Counted from the stretch's first letter, positions 16,709-26,235 are shown. The stretch is DNA of 64,000 nucleotides from Hyunsoonleella aestuarii (GCF_006148925.1 NZ_VAWB01000001.1:524001-588000); one strand, 5' to 3'. Numbers and translations: made by a program. Notes: generated from the sequence alone by a model not told the origin.

Positions 16709-18652
16709 CAGTTTTCTGGAAAGCAGCATTTTTAAACTCGAGTAATCTTTTACTTCCTCGAGAATATTTCTATTTGATTCGTTCTTTGATTGCATGGTCT
16801 CTTGTTGAAACTCCTTAACTTTTTGGTCTATTAAAAAGCAACGAAGACTTAAAATAGTTTCACTCACCAATTGCGCGACAGTTTGATTTTTCCCCTTAGG
16901 GAAAATATTCATGCGCTCCCAATTATCTAAGGCATAACGCTCATCTTCCATTAAGATATTTGTAATTTCGTTAGCCATATTTTGGTTTACAGAATTTACA
17001 AAGTTTTTTAATTCGAAGTCAGAGTTCTGGTTTAGTGTATCAATAAGTGTATAATAGAGGGTCTTAAACTTCTCGTTTGTAAACTCCATTTCATCATCTT
17101 GAAGATCTAAAAATATTTTCTCAAAAACCTTTGCTTGTTGAATAACGGGTTCTAAAACAAGTTCTCCTACATCATTTTCTTTTAAAACTAAATCTTCAAA
17201 ATCTTCAACCTTATTACCATAGAGTAATAAGACTTCTATTATTTTGCGTTCTAAAACGTATTGAACATCAATCTTCTTAACTGGTTGTTGATGCTTAATA
17301 ACCTCAAAAACTTTTTGATTTTTTTTAAATTGTTTATTATCCTCTTGAGATTCCTTTTTATTAATCTGAGCTAAAGTGGTAAAAAGCACTTCTTCGCTAA
17401 TATCCATTATTCGAGCACACTCTTGGATATAAATTTCAGTTTTAATACGATCTGGAATTTTCGAAATACTATTTACAATATCTCTAATGGTCTCTGCTTT
17501 TTTTATGGGATCATTTTTCGAATCCTCGGACAAAACGGATGCTTTAAACTGAATAAAATCCCTAGCATTCTCATCAAGATACAATGAGAGTTCTTCTAAT
17601 GTATTTTGCTTTGCAAAACTATCGGGGTCTTCACCTTCTGGAAACGTACAAACTTTAACATTCATACCCTGCTCCAAAATTAAATCAATCCCGCGTAAGG
17701 ATGCTCTCATTCCTGCAGCATCACCATCGAAAAGCACAGTAATGTTTTTTGTAAGTCTGTTTATTAATCTTATTTGCTCCGAAGTCAATGCAGTTCCAGA
17801 AGAAGATACTACATTCTTTATACCTGTTTGATGAAACTGAATTACATCTGTATAACCTTCAACTAAATAACAATTGTCTTCTTTAGCAATACTTTGCTTA
17901 GCATTATAAATACCATATAGAACTTTACTTTTATGGTAAATATCGCTTTCTGGAGAGTTCACATATTTAGCAGCTTTCTTATCTGTAATAAGAATTCGTC
18001 CACCAAAACCAAGTACACGTCCACTCATGCTTTTAATCGGAAACATGACTCTTCCTTTGAAACGATCAAATCGTTTCTGTTCTTTTACAATAGTAAGACC
18101 TGTTTTAGACAAAAAATCTATGTTATAGCCCTTTTTTAAAGCTTCATCTGTAAAGGCTTGCCACTCATTAAGCGCGTAACCCAAGTCAAATTTCTTTATC
18201 GTTTCTTCGGTAAAACCTCTTTCTTTAAAATAGCTTAAACCTATAGATTTTCCTTGATCGGTTTTATGTAAAATATTTTGAAAATACTTATTAGCAAACT
18301 CACTTACCAAGTATAAACTCTCGCGCTCATTTGCTTTCTCTTTTTGTGCATCAGACTGCACGGTTTCTTCAACTTCAATATTATACTTTTTAGCTAGGTA
18401 TTTTATCGCCTCTGGATAAGTAAAATGCTCGTGCTCCATTAAAAAAGCCACAACATTCCCACCTTTACCGCTTGAAAAATCTTTCCATATTTGTTTTACG
18501 GGAGATACCATGAAACTAGGCGAACGTTCATCACTAAAAGGACTTAATCCTTTAAAGTTACTTCCGGCCTTTTTTAGATTTACAAAATCACCTATAACCT
18601 CCTCCACTCTGGCGGTTTCAAATACTTGGTCTATGGTTGTTGGTGATATCAA
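16694..18652 (-). CDS. dnaG: DNA primase DnaG
   Basis: This 652-residue primase has an N-terminal region (1-95) with the zinc-domain fold pattern. The TOPRIM catalytic core carries EGYTD at 265-269 and DGDAAG at 309-314, and a helicase-interaction tail follows. It lays RNA primers for replication. The CHC2 zinc ligands are missing: Leu/Ser occur at 36-40 and Phe/Ser/Gly at 59-62, where Cys/His are expected, although neighbouring PF.DERSPSF residues are intact. I recall the same loss in other Flavobacteriia, so it is a lineage trait and not decay. The stop overlaps that of the convergent regulator. Confidence 0.96.
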   Translation of the reverse strand: MISPTTIDQVFETARVEEVIGDFVNLKKAGSNFKGLSPFSDERSPSFMVSPVKQIWKDFSSGKGGNVVAFLMEHEHFTYPEAIKYLAKKYNIEVEETVQSDAQKEKANERESLYLVSEFANKYFQNILHKTDQGKSIGLSYFKERGFTEETIKKFDLGYALNEWQAFTDEALKKGYNIDFLSKTGLTIVKEQKRFDRFKGRVMFPIKSMSGRVLGFGGRILITDKKAAKYVNSPESDIYHKSKVLYGIYNAKQSIAKEDNCYLVEGYTDVIQFHQTGIKNVVSSSGTALTSEQIRLINRLTKNITVLFDGDAAGMRASLRGIDLILEQGMNVKVCTFPEGEDPDSFAKQNTLEELSLYLDENARDFIQFKASVLSEDSKNDPIKKAETIRDIVNSISKIPDRIKTEIYIQECARIMDISEEVLFTTLAQINKKESQEDNKQFKKNQKVFEVIKHQQPVKKIDVQYVLERKIIEVLLLYGNKVEDFEDLVLKENDVGELVLEPVIQQAKVFEKIFLDLQDDEMEFTNEKFKTLYYTLIDTLNQNSDFELKNFVNSVNQNMANEITNILMEDERYALDNWERMNIFPKGKNQTVAQLVSETILSLRCFLIDQKVKEFQQETMQSKNESNRNILEEVKDYSSLKMLLSRKLSRVL

Positions 18653-18779
18653 ATTGTAATTATAAAAGGGAATGTAAATGTAAGATAAAATAATACATTC
18701 TCAATAACAATAACTTCGGGTTTTACATTTATTCTAGTAAATTATTGAATAGTTTAAGCTATAAAACTCACTACTATTT

Positions 18780-19109
18780 TTAATGATTTTTAACAGCATA
18801 ATCTCCCCAATCTGCTATCGATTTTATCAATGGAATCAACGTTTTTCCAAATTCAGTTAAGGAGTATTCAACTTTCAAGGGCGGTTTAGAGGTATATACT
18901 TTTCGTTTAATAACACCATCGGTTTCTAAATTTTTTAATTGTAAACTCAGCGTTCGTTCGGTAACAGATGGTATTTCCTTCCTTAATTCATTATATCTTA
19001 ATGTCCCTTCCATAAGATGGTACAAAATAACTGTCTTCCATTTCCCGCCAATAATACCCATGGTTAAACTCGTACAACAGGGATATTCTTTACCTTTAAA
19101 TTTATGCAT
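18780..19109 (-). CDS. HxlR family transcriptional regulator
   Basis: This 109-residue winged-helix regulator matches the HxlR family, with the GGKWKTVILYHLMEG and ELRKEIPSVTERTLS segments. Two cysteines (Cys11-Cys12) lie just before the first helix, where HxlR-type redox sensors such as YodB and HypR keep their reactive Cys. It is divergent from a nitroreductase gene with a 104-base spacer containing overlapping promoters and a clear inverted repeat. The likely job is thiol-sensitive repression of that nitroreductase. The inducer, probably a quinone or disulfide stress, is inference. Confidence 0.92.
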   Translation of the reverse strand: MHKFKGKEYPCCTSLTMGIIGGKWKTVILYHLMEGTLRYNELRKEIPSVTERTLSLQLKNLETDGVIKRKVYTSKPPLKVEYSLTEFGKTLIPLIKSIADWGDYAVKNH

Positions 19110-19149
19110 AATTCTCCGTTAATATTTAAACTATCATTTTTGACCGTTA

Positions 19150-19183
19150 TTGCAAATATAAAATACTATACTTAAGTTTGCAA
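19150..19183. promoter_or_regulatory. Divergent overlapping promoters of hxlR-type regulator and nitroreductase
   Basis: Plus strand: TTG at 19150-19152 and TAAGTTTG at 19173-19180, spacer 20. Minus strand: TTG at 19183-19181 and TATATTTG at 19160-19153, spacer 20. The two promoters share nearly the same 34 bases, so RNA polymerase binding would be mutually exclusive. Confidence 0.7.
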
Positions 19184-19200
19184 CTATAAAAAATATAGTT
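19182..19200. promoter_or_regulatory. Candidate HxlR operator (inverted repeat)
   Basis: AACTATA (19182-19188) and TATAGTT (19194-19200) form a perfect 7+7 inverted repeat with a 5-base spacer. A further ACTATA half-site is at 19164-19169, between the two -7 boxes. The position just downstream of the nitroreductase -7 box suits repression. Confidence 0.55.
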
Positions 19201-19213
19201 TAAAAATAACAAA

Positions 19214-19888
19214 ATGAATACTCCGAATATTGCACAAAAAGACATCATCAATGCGTTTAATTATAGACACGCGACAAAAGAATTTGATGCGAGTAAAAAG
19301 CTATCTGATGACACCATTAATTTTATCCTTGAAACCGCAAATCTATCACCCAGTTCCTTTGGGTTTGAACCTTGGCATTTTGTAGTTGTTCAAGATAAAG
19401 AATTACGGGAATTACTAAAACCGGTAGCATGGGGAGCACCTTTAAAATTGGATACTGCTAGTCATTTCATTCTGGGGCTTAGCATGAAAGCACCCATGAC
19501 TAAATGGGATTCTGAATACATCATGAACATAATGAAAGATGTAAAGCAATTTCCTGAAGATGTTATTGAAATGTATTCTAAATTTTATCGTGAATTTCAA
19601 GAGCGTGATTTTGATTTAGACACTGACAAAAAACTTTTCGATTGGGCATCAAAACAAACTTATATTGCCTTGGCTAACATGATGACTGCTGCAGCCTTAA
19701 ACGGAATTGACAGCTGTCCTATTGAAGGGTTTCATCATGAAAAAGCAGAAGCCTTACTACGCGATAAGTTTGGTATTGACACTGAAAAATATGGCCTATC
19801 CTATATGGTTGCTTTTGGATATAGAAAAGAAGAACCAGGGCATCCGAAATCAAGAAGACCTCTCAATGAGATAGTTACTTGGAAATAA
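19214..19888 (+). CDS. NAD(P)H-dependent nitroreductase family oxidoreductase
   Basis: This 224-residue flavoprotein belongs to the NfsB/nitroreductase family: the FNYRHATKEFD start, the FMN-contacting SPSSFGFEPWHF segment, and a C-terminal GYRKEEPGHPKSR motif that binds the phosphate of FMN. It reduces nitro-compounds or quinones with NAD(P)H in the cytoplasm. It is divergent from the HxlR regulator, a pairing often used for quinone and electrophile stress. A 12-bp hairpin terminator follows. The natural substrate cannot be told from sequence. Confidence 0.93.
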   Translation: MNTPNIAQKDIINAFNYRHATKEFDASKKLSDDTINFILETANLSPSSFGFEPWHFVVVQDKELRELLKPVAWGAPLKLDTASHFILGLSMKAPMTKWDSEYIMNIMKDVKQFPEDVIEMYSKFYREFQERDFDLDTDKKLFDWASKQTYIALANMMTAAALNGIDSCPIEGFHHEKAEALLRDKFGIDTEKYGLSYMVAFGYRKEEPGHPKSRRPLNEIVTWK

Positions 19889-19908
19889 AATCTAATGAAT
19901 AATGATTC

Positions 19909-19953
19909 AGCCGAATAGAACTATCACAAAAAATTCTATTCGGCTAATTTTTT
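19909..19953. terminator. Terminator between nitroreductase and dnaE
   Basis: AGCCGAATAGAA (19909-19920) pairs perfectly with TTCTATTCGGCT (19934-19945) across a 13-base loop, followed by AATTTTTT. It sits between two convergent genes and mainly serves the plus-strand nitroreductase. Confidence 0.75.
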
Positions 19954-19959
19954 CAATAT

Positions 19960-22900
19960 TTAATTCAGTTTAAACCTAATATCTTGATCTTCCAATTCAT
20001 TTAACAGCTCCTGACAAACCTTAACTTTCTGTTTTCGACTAGGCATCGTTAACTTAATCTTTTCTTTAGTATCATAAACAACAAAATTAAGCATTTGATT
20101 TCCTGGATGCATTCTCAATAAGTCTTTGAGCGATTCTATTCGATCTTCTTTTAAATCTTTAATATCTACTTGAATAGACAGTTTTTTAGTATAATTTTCC
20201 ATAACATCATGCAGTAACTGAAAATTATTAAACTGTAATCTAGGGTCGCTTCTCTTGCCAGTATCTTTATTAATCCAGCCCTCTCGAACAAATGTTTTTA
20301 CAAACACAAAACTATTCTGCAATAAAAAATGCCTGAACTTTAAATATTCTTCTCCAAAAATTCTGAACTCGTAACTATCGGTATAGTCCTCAATAGTAAA
20401 CAACGCCCAACCTTTACCCTGTTTACTCACACGGTGTTGTACATCTGTAACAACACCTCCAAAAACCAACTCACGGTTAACATAAGGCTCCAGATTATTA
20501 AAAATTCCAACATTAGCATTGCAAAACGTACGCATCTCTGTTTTGAAGTCATCCAATGGATGCCCAGAAATATAAACACCAACGACCTCGCGTTCTTTAC
20601 TTAACTTTTCCATAGTACCCCACTCTTCGCAAGGAGGCACCTGAGGCTCTGCTATTTGCACATCACTGGCATCACCAAACAGACTAACTTGAGCAGAGTT
20701 TTCATTTTCCTGATACTTATGTGCAAATTTTATAGCTTTTTCTAAAAAGGTTATGCCATCACCATCATCATGAAAATACTGGGCACGATGGGTCTTTCCC
20801 AAGCCATCAAAACCACCTGCCAATGCTAAGTTTTCAAATGCCTTTTTATTTGCAGCTCTCAAATCAATACGCTTTGCAAAATCGAAAATTGATTTATAAT
20901 ACCCATCTTTTTTACGATTCTCTACAATAGTTATTACTGCGCCATGACCTACTCCCTTAATGGCTCCCATACCAAAACGAACGGCACCATCTTTATTTAC
21001 TGAAAATTTATAATAACTCTCATTAACATCTGGCCCCAATACGTCCAACTTCATACGTTTACACTCTTCCATGAAGAAGGTCACCTGTTTGATATCGTTC
21101 ATATTATTAGATAGTACCGCAGCCATATATTCAGCAGGATAATGCGCCTTTAAATAGGCCGTTTGGTAAGCTATCCATGCATAACAAGTGGAGTGAGACT
21201 TATTAAAGGCATAACTGGCAAATGCTTCCCAATCTTTCCAAACTTTTTCCAAAATTTTCGCGTCATGACCATTGGCACTAGCCTGCTCAATGAATTTTGG
21301 TTTCATTTTATCAAGTACCGCAATCTGCTTTTTACCCATCGCTTTGCGGAGTACGTCAGCTTCACCTTTGGTAAAATCTGCTAGCTTTTGAGATAACAAC
21401 ATCACCTGCTCCTGATACACAGTAATACCATAAGTTTCCTTAAGGTACTCTTCCATAGCCAGTAAATCGTACTCAATGTCTTCGTCACCATGTTTTCTGC
21501 GAACGAAACTTGGAATATATTCCATGGGTCCCGGACGATACAATGCGTTCATTGCAATTAAATCTTCGAACACTGTAGGTTTTAAATCGCGAAGATGTTT
21601 TTGCATCCCTGGAGATTCGTACTGAAATACGCCCACCGTTTCACCTCTTTGGAATAACTCATAGGTCCTTTCATCATCTAAAGGAAAGCTCTCAGGATCA
21701 AGTTGAATATCATGTTTTGCTTTTACGATTTTAACGGTGTCTTTAATTAAGGTCAGCGTTTTTAACCCTAAGAAGTCCATCTTCAACAACCCCGCATCTT
21801 CCACTACAGAATTGTCAAATTGTGTTACATACAAATCAGAATCTTTAGCAGTAGCTACAGGGACAAATTTGGTAATATCATCTGGCGTGATAATCACCCC
21901 ACAAGCATGAATCCCCGTATTTCTAACCGAACCTTCAAGTGCCCGCGCTGTATTTACGGTTTCGGCTTCTAAATCGCTACCATCAGAAATATTTAAAAGC
22001 TGATTGACCTTTTCTAAATCTTCAGCTCTAAATTTCTTGCCGAGTTCCTTTTCATCTAAACCAAAAATCTTATTTAGCTTAGACATATTAGGAATTAATT
22101 TTGCGATTCTATCAGCATCAAACAATGGCAAATCCAATACACGTGCAGTATCACGAATAGACGACTTTGCCGCCATCGTGCCATAGGTAATAATCTGTGC
22201 TACTTGGTTGGCACCGTACTTCTCAATTACATAATCCATCACACGACTTCTACCCTCATCATCAAAATCGATGTCGATATCTGGCATACTAATTCGATCT
22301 GGATTTAAGAAACGCTCAAAAAGCAAATCATACTTAAGCGGGTCTATATTAGTAATCCATAAACAATATGCAGCTACCGAACCTGCCGCAGAACCACGAC
22401 CAGGTCCAACCGACACATCCATATTTCGTGCTTCTCGGATGAAGTCTTCAACAATAAGGAAATACCCTGGATAACCCGTATTTTTTATAACGCTTAATTC
22501 GAAATCGAGGCGATCTGTTATTTCTTCGCGAAGTGATTCACCATAACGTTTTTTGGCACCTTCATACACCAAATGTCGTAAATAGGCATTTTCTCCACGC
22601 TTACCACCATCGACTAAATCTTCTTCATGTTTAAATTCATCTGGGATATCAAAAGCAGGTAAAAGGACATCACGAGCTAATTGAAATGCTTCAACTTTAT
22701 CAACCACTTCTTGCACATTTAAAATGGCTTCTGGAACATCCTGAAACAATTTTTTCATAGCTTCAGATGACTTAAAATAATATTCTTGATTTGGCAATCC
22801 GTAACGATACCCGCGACCTCTACCTATGGGTGTTGCTTGCTTTTCACCATCTTTTACACATAACAAAATGTCGTGTGCATTAGCATCTTCTTGATTTTGG

Positions 22901-24345
22901 TAGTAGGTGTTATTTGTCGCTACCAACTTTACATCATACTTCTTGGCGAGTTTTATTAACGTTGGATTGACACGATTTTCATCCTCTTGATTATGACGCA
23001 TTAACTCCATGTACAAATCATCTCCAAACGCTTCTTTCCACCAAAGCAAAGCTTCCTCTGCTTGATTTTCACCAATGTTTAAAACTTTACTCGGGACTTC
23101 TCCGTATAAATTTCCAGTTAGTACAATTAAGTCTTCCTTGTACTGCAAAATTAATTTTTTATCAATTCTAGGTAGATAATAAAATCCATCAACAAACGCA
23201 TGAGAAGATAACTTTGCGAGATTATGATAGCCGTTCTTATTTTTAGCGAGCAGTACTATTTGATATCCATTATCTTTTCTAGTTTTATCAGTATGGTCTT
23301 CACATACAAAAAACTCACAACCCACGATGGGTTTTACAGGTTTTACCTCTAAAGTTTCCCCATTTGCAAGCGCCTTTGCTAATTTATCTTCAATGGAACT
23401 ATTATATTTATTTACGGCATTTACAAAATGAAATGCGCCCATCATATTCGCATGATCCGTTAAGGCAACCGCTGGCATGTTATATTTTGCCGCTGCACTC
23501 ACTAGGTCGGACACACTCATAGTAGACTGTAATACCGAAAACTGCGAATGATTATGCAGATGCACAAAGCTTACATCAGCTAAATCTGATACGTTTTGTT
23601 GAATATCTTCTGATGAAATTCCAGATTCAACTTTTTCTAAACGCTCCCGAATTTTAGCACTTTCTCTTTTCAGATTAATATGCTTTAATCCTATTAACGG
23701 AATAACATCAGGATTCTCTTTTTTAAAATTCTCGAAATAATCTGGTTGAACGTCTAACTCTTCCTTTGTATATTCTTCTAAACGAATTAATTCCAAAAAG
23801 CATCTTGTAGTAGCTTCTACGTCAGCAGTGGCGTTGTGCGCTTCAGCAAATGGTTTGTTAAATAAAAACTCATGCAACTCCGTAAGTGTTGGTAATTTAA
23901 ATTTACCATAACGCCCACCAGGAATTTGACATAAACTTGCTGTATGCTCTGTACATGTATCCAGAACAGGAAGTTCTTGCAGTTGATTTGATAAGTCTTT
24001 ACGAACAAATTCAGCTCCCATAATATTCAAATCGAACTTTACGTTTTGCCCAACGACAAACTTGGTTTTTTCTAAAACTTCATTGAACTTTTCTAGAACT
24101 TCAGCTAGTGGCATTCCTTTTTCCTCCGCCAATTCTGTAGAAATACCATGAATCTTTTCGGCGTCATAAGGAATATTATATCCTTCAGGTTTCACTAAAT
24201 AATCTTGATGGTCAATACAATTACCCATGGCATCATGTAATTGCCATGCAATTTGAATACACCTTGGCCAATTATCGGTATCTGTAATGGGCGCGTCCCA
24301 GCGTTTTGGTAATCCAGTAGTTTCGGTATCGAAGATTAAATACAT
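19960..24345 (-). CDS. dnaE: DNA polymerase III alpha subunit with N-terminal DnaQ-type exonuclease
   Basis: At 1461 residues this is longer than a standard DnaE because a proofreading DEDDh exonuclease is fused at the N terminus (about 1-190), with Asp6, Glu8, Asp105, His170 and Asp175 all present. A PHP domain follows (starting near FVHLHNHSQFS, about 258). Next come the C-family polymerase palm with the Asp-rich PDIDIDF motif, fingers, the beta-binding region and an OB fold near the C terminus. It is the main replicative polymerase and is a separate gene from the short second dnaE at 34.5-37.5 kb. Two 13-bp direct repeats lie just upstream of its start. Confidence 0.97.
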   Translation of the reverse strand: MYLIFDTETTGLPKRWDAPITDTDNWPRCIQIAWQLHDAMGNCIDHQDYLVKPEGYNIPYDAEKIHGISTELAEEKGMPLAEVLEKFNEVLEKTKFVVGQNVKFDLNIMGAEFVRKDLSNQLQELPVLDTCTEHTASLCQIPGGRYGKFKLPTLTELHEFLFNKPFAEAHNATADVEATTRCFLELIRLEEYTKEELDVQPDYFENFKKENPDVIPLIGLKHINLKRESAKIRERLEKVESGISSEDIQQNVSDLADVSFVHLHNHSQFSVLQSTMSVSDLVSAAAKYNMPAVALTDHANMMGAFHFVNAVNKYNSSIEDKLAKALANGETLEVKPVKPIVGCEFFVCEDHTDKTRKDNGYQIVLLAKNKNGYHNLAKLSSHAFVDGFYYLPRIDKKLILQYKEDLIVLTGNLYGEVPSKVLNIGENQAEEALLWWKEAFGDDLYMELMRHNQEDENRVNPTLIKLAKKYDVKLVATNNTYYQNQEDANAHDILLCVKDGEKQATPIGRGRGYRYGLPNQEYYFKSSEAMKKLFQDVPEAILNVQEVVDKVEAFQLARDVLLPAFDIPDEFKHEEDLVDGGKRGENAYLRHLVYEGAKKRYGESLREEITDRLDFELSVIKNTGYPGYFLIVEDFIREARNMDVSVGPGRGSAAGSVAAYCLWITNIDPLKYDLLFERFLNPDRISMPDIDIDFDDEGRSRVMDYVIEKYGANQVAQIITYGTMAAKSSIRDTARVLDLPLFDADRIAKLIPNMSKLNKIFGLDEKELGKKFRAEDLEKVNQLLNISDGSDLEAETVNTARALEGSVRNTGIHACGVIITPDDITKFVPVATAKDSDLYVTQFDNSVVEDAGLLKMDFLGLKTLTLIKDTVKIVKAKHDIQLDPESFPLDDERTYELFQRGETVGVFQYESPGMQKHLRDLKPTVFEDLIAMNALYRPGPMEYIPSFVRRKHGDEDIEYDLLAMEEYLKETYGITVYQEQVMLLSQKLADFTKGEADVLRKAMGKKQIAVLDKMKPKFIEQASANGHDAKILEKVWKDWEAFASYAFNKSHSTCYAWIAYQTAYLKAHYPAEYMAAVLSNNMNDIKQVTFFMEECKRMKLDVLGPDVNESYYKFSVNKDGAVRFGMGAIKGVGHGAVITIVENRKKDGYYKSIFDFAKRIDLRAANKKAFENLALAGGFDGLGKTHRAQYFHDDGDGITFLEKAIKFAHKYQENENSAQVSLFGDASDVQIAEPQVPPCEEWGTMEKLSKEREVVGVYISGHPLDDFKTEMRTFCNANVGIFNNLEPYVNRELVFGGVVTDVQHRVSKQGKGWALFTIEDYTDSYEFRIFGEEYLKFRHFLLQNSFVFVKTFVREGWINKDTGKRSDPRLQFNNFQLLHDVMENYTKKLSIQVDIKDLKEDRIESLKDLLRMHPGNQMLNFVVYDTKEKIKLTMPSRKQKVKVCQELLNELEDQDIRFKLN

Positions 24346-24354
24346 GCTTAACGT

Positions 24355-24383
24355 TTAGTCGTTGATTTGCTTAGTCGTTGATT
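24355..24383. repeat. Two 13-bp direct repeats upstream of dnaE
   Basis: TTAGTCGTTGATT occurs at 24355-24367 and again at 24371-24383, a 16-base period. The first copy ends of the pair begin ten bases before the dnaE start codon, so they would lie in its 5' leader. On the coding strand the block looks like degenerate octamers (AATCAACG, ACTAAGCA, AATCAACG, ACTAAACG). Confidence 0.7.
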
Positions 24384-24529
24384 CGGAAATAACGAGCATA
24401 TAAAAATAGGTAGAATTTGTACTTTTTTAAAAAGGAGTTATTAAGAGTTGTAAACAAAAAAGTCTTTAAGACTGTATAACGTTATACTTAAATTTATTAT
24501 ACATTTATAAAATTAATAAAAACTTGTCG

Positions 24530-25591
24530 ATGAAATTTAAATTCTATTTTTTAGTACCAGTAATAGCTCTTTTTAATTGTAAAGCCCAAACCATCCCATT
24601 ATATGTTGGCACGTATACCAATGGCGACAGTGAAGGCATATATAAACTTGATTTCAATACAGAGACAGGTGATTTAACTAACTTGCAGCTGTCTACATCT
24701 ACCGAGAACCCTTCTTTTATAACATATTCTCATAATAAAAAGTATTTATATTCTGTTGGAGAAAGTAATGAAACCATTTCAGCTTTTAAAATTCAAAAAT
24801 CTGGAACTCTTGAATTATTGAATACAGTAACGACTCATGGCGGCGCACCCTGTCATGTATCGCTTAATACGGATGGCACTAAGGTTGTTGTCTCTAACTA
24901 CATGGGAGGTAATATAGGAATCTATAAGATTCTTGAAGATGGCTCTATAAGTGAAGCATCCCAAGTTTTTGATCATAACGAAGCGGATGAAAAACCAGCA
25001 CATGCACATTCTGCAAAGTTTTATAAAGACGACTTATTCGTTTCAGATTTAGGAAGAAATAGATTTTACCAATATAAACTTGTTGATAATGCTTATCAAT
25101 TAGAATCAAAATCCATTATAAATATAGAAGGTAATCCAGGACCTAGACATTTTGAAATTTCTAAGGATGGCAAGTTTATATATATTATTAATGAATATGG
25201 CGGTTCTATTACCTCAATAGAAAGAACAGATACTGGATTTAAACAGATTGATACTGATTCTACACTAGATGAAAACTATGAAGGAAAGAATTCTTGCGCC
25301 GATATTCATTTATCTAAAGACGAACGTTTTTTATATGCATCTAATAGAGGAGAAAATACTATTGCTGTTTTTGAAAGAGATAACAACAATGGTACAATAA
25401 CCAAAATTCAAAACATATCCGTTGAAGGGAATTGGCCAAGAAATTTTACACTAGACCCAACTGGAAAATTTTTACTTGTAGCCAATAGATGGAGCCATAA
25501 TATCTCCGTTTTTAGTATTGATTCTTCTTCTGGGAAATTAAAGTTTATGCATGACGCAAAAATACCAGAACCGGTTTGCTTATTATTTTAA
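24530..25591 (+). CDS. Lactonase family lipoprotein (6-phosphogluconolactonase-like beta-propeller)
   Basis: This protein of about 353 residues is a seven-bladed propeller of the YbhE/Pgl lactonase family. It has the characteristic PLYVGTYTNGDSEGIYKLDF start, the HGGAPCHVSLNTDGT and GPRHFEISKDGKFIY blade motifs, and an ENTIAVFERD segment. The start is taken at the ATG at 24530; a TTG six bases upstream would only add two residues. The N terminus is a lipoprotein signal (ALFN-Cys17), so it is an envelope protein. That makes a role in the cytoplasmic pentose phosphate pathway unlikely. The true substrate is unknown. Confidence 0.88.
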   Translation: MKFKFYFLVPVIALFNCKAQTIPLYVGTYTNGDSEGIYKLDFNTETGDLTNLQLSTSTENPSFITYSHNKKYLYSVGESNETISAFKIQKSGTLELLNTVTTHGGAPCHVSLNTDGTKVVVSNYMGGNIGIYKILEDGSISEASQVFDHNEADEKPAHAHSAKFYKDDLFVSDLGRNRFYQYKLVDNAYQLESKSIINIEGNPGPRHFEISKDGKFIYIINEYGGSITSIERTDTGFKQIDTDSTLDENYEGKNSCADIHLSKDERFLYASNRGENTIAVFERDNNNGTITKIQNISVEGNWPRNFTLDPTGKFLLVANRWSHNISVFSIDSSSGKLKFMHDAKIPEPVCLLF

Positions 25592-25622
25592 TTAAAATAC
25601 TGGTAATTAAGAAATAATAAAT

Positions 25623-25662
25623 TATCTTTGCGCCCTCATTAATAACCGAGGTCGAGAACCTC
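25623..25662 (+). promoter_or_regulatory. rpsP promoter -7 box and leader hairpin
   Basis: TATCTTTG at 25623-25630 is a full -7 box. Transcription would begin near 25637, giving a leader of about 40 bases. Within it GAGGT (25648-25652) and ACCTC (25658-25662) form a 5-bp stem with a CGAGA loop, 15 bases before the start codon. I recall a proposed S16 leader motif in Flavobacteria; whether this is that motif needs a covariance-model search. Confidence 0.5.
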
Positions 25663-25677
25663 AAATAATTAATTATT

Positions 25678-26178
25678 ATGCCAGTAAAAATCAGATTACA
25701 AAGACACGGTAAAAAAGGGAAACCTTACTATTGGATCGTTGCAGCAGATGCACGTTCCAAAAGAGATGGTAAATACTTAGAAAAATTAGGTGCTTACAAT
25801 CCAAACACAAATCCAGCAACAGTTGAATTAAACGTTGATGGTACTGTAAAATGGCTACAGAATGGTGCACAACCAACTGACACAGCTAAAAACTTATTAT
25901 CTTACAAAGGTGCTTTATTAAAGAATCACCTAGCAGGAGGTGTTAAGAAAGGTGCTTTAACTGAAGAGCAAGCTGAAGAGAAATTTAATGCTTGGTTAGA
26001 AGAAAAAGTAGCAAAAGTACAAGCTAAAGCTGATGGCTTATCTGATGCTGAAGCTAAAGCTAAAGCTGATGCACTAGCAGCTGAAAAAGCAGTTAACGAA
26101 GCAAGAATCGCTGCTGCTGCTCCTGTTGTTGAAGAAACAGAGGAAGCTGAAGTTGAAGCTTCAAACGAAGAAGAATAA
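25678..26178 (+). CDS. rpsP: 30S ribosomal protein S16 with long C-terminal extension
   Basis: The first 80 or so residues are a standard S16 ([20 protein letters not shown], then [10 protein letters not shown]). The remaining half is an Ala/Glu/Lys-rich extension ending in an acidic tail, giving 166 residues against 80-90 in most bacteria. Bacteroidota S16 proteins commonly carry such an extension. S16 binds 16S rRNA during small-subunit assembly. In many bacteria rimM follows directly, but here a strong terminator and the convergent bioB come next, so rpsP is a single-gene unit. Confidence 0.97.
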   Translation: MPVKIRLQRHGKKGKPYYWIVAADARSKRDGKYLEKLGAYNPNTNPATVELNVDGTVKWLQNGAQPTDTAKNLLSYKGALLKNHLAGGVKKGALTEEQAEEKFNAWLEEKVAKVQAKADGLSDAEAKAKADALAAEKAVNEARIAAAAPVVEETEEAEVEASNEEE

Positions 26179-26200
26179 AAAATACATTTTTATACTTTAC

Positions 26201-26235
26201 AAAAAAACTCCGATACTTAGTATCGGAGTTTTTTT
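26201..26235. terminator. Strong bidirectional terminator between rpsP and bioB
   Basis: A perfect 17-bp inverted repeat (26201-26217 with 26219-26235) has a GC-containing core ACTCCGATACT flanked by seven A on one side and seven T on the other. It therefore works as an intrinsic terminator for both convergent units. Confidence 0.9.

Noticed and set aside
16694-18652. DnaG read as a decaying gene because of lost zinc ligands
   Set aside because: Frame is complete, TOPRIM motifs are intact, and I recall the same change in related primases.
23817-24008. Short minus-strand frame in another phase inside dnaE
   Set aside because: It is contained in the exonuclease domain and has no recognisable features.
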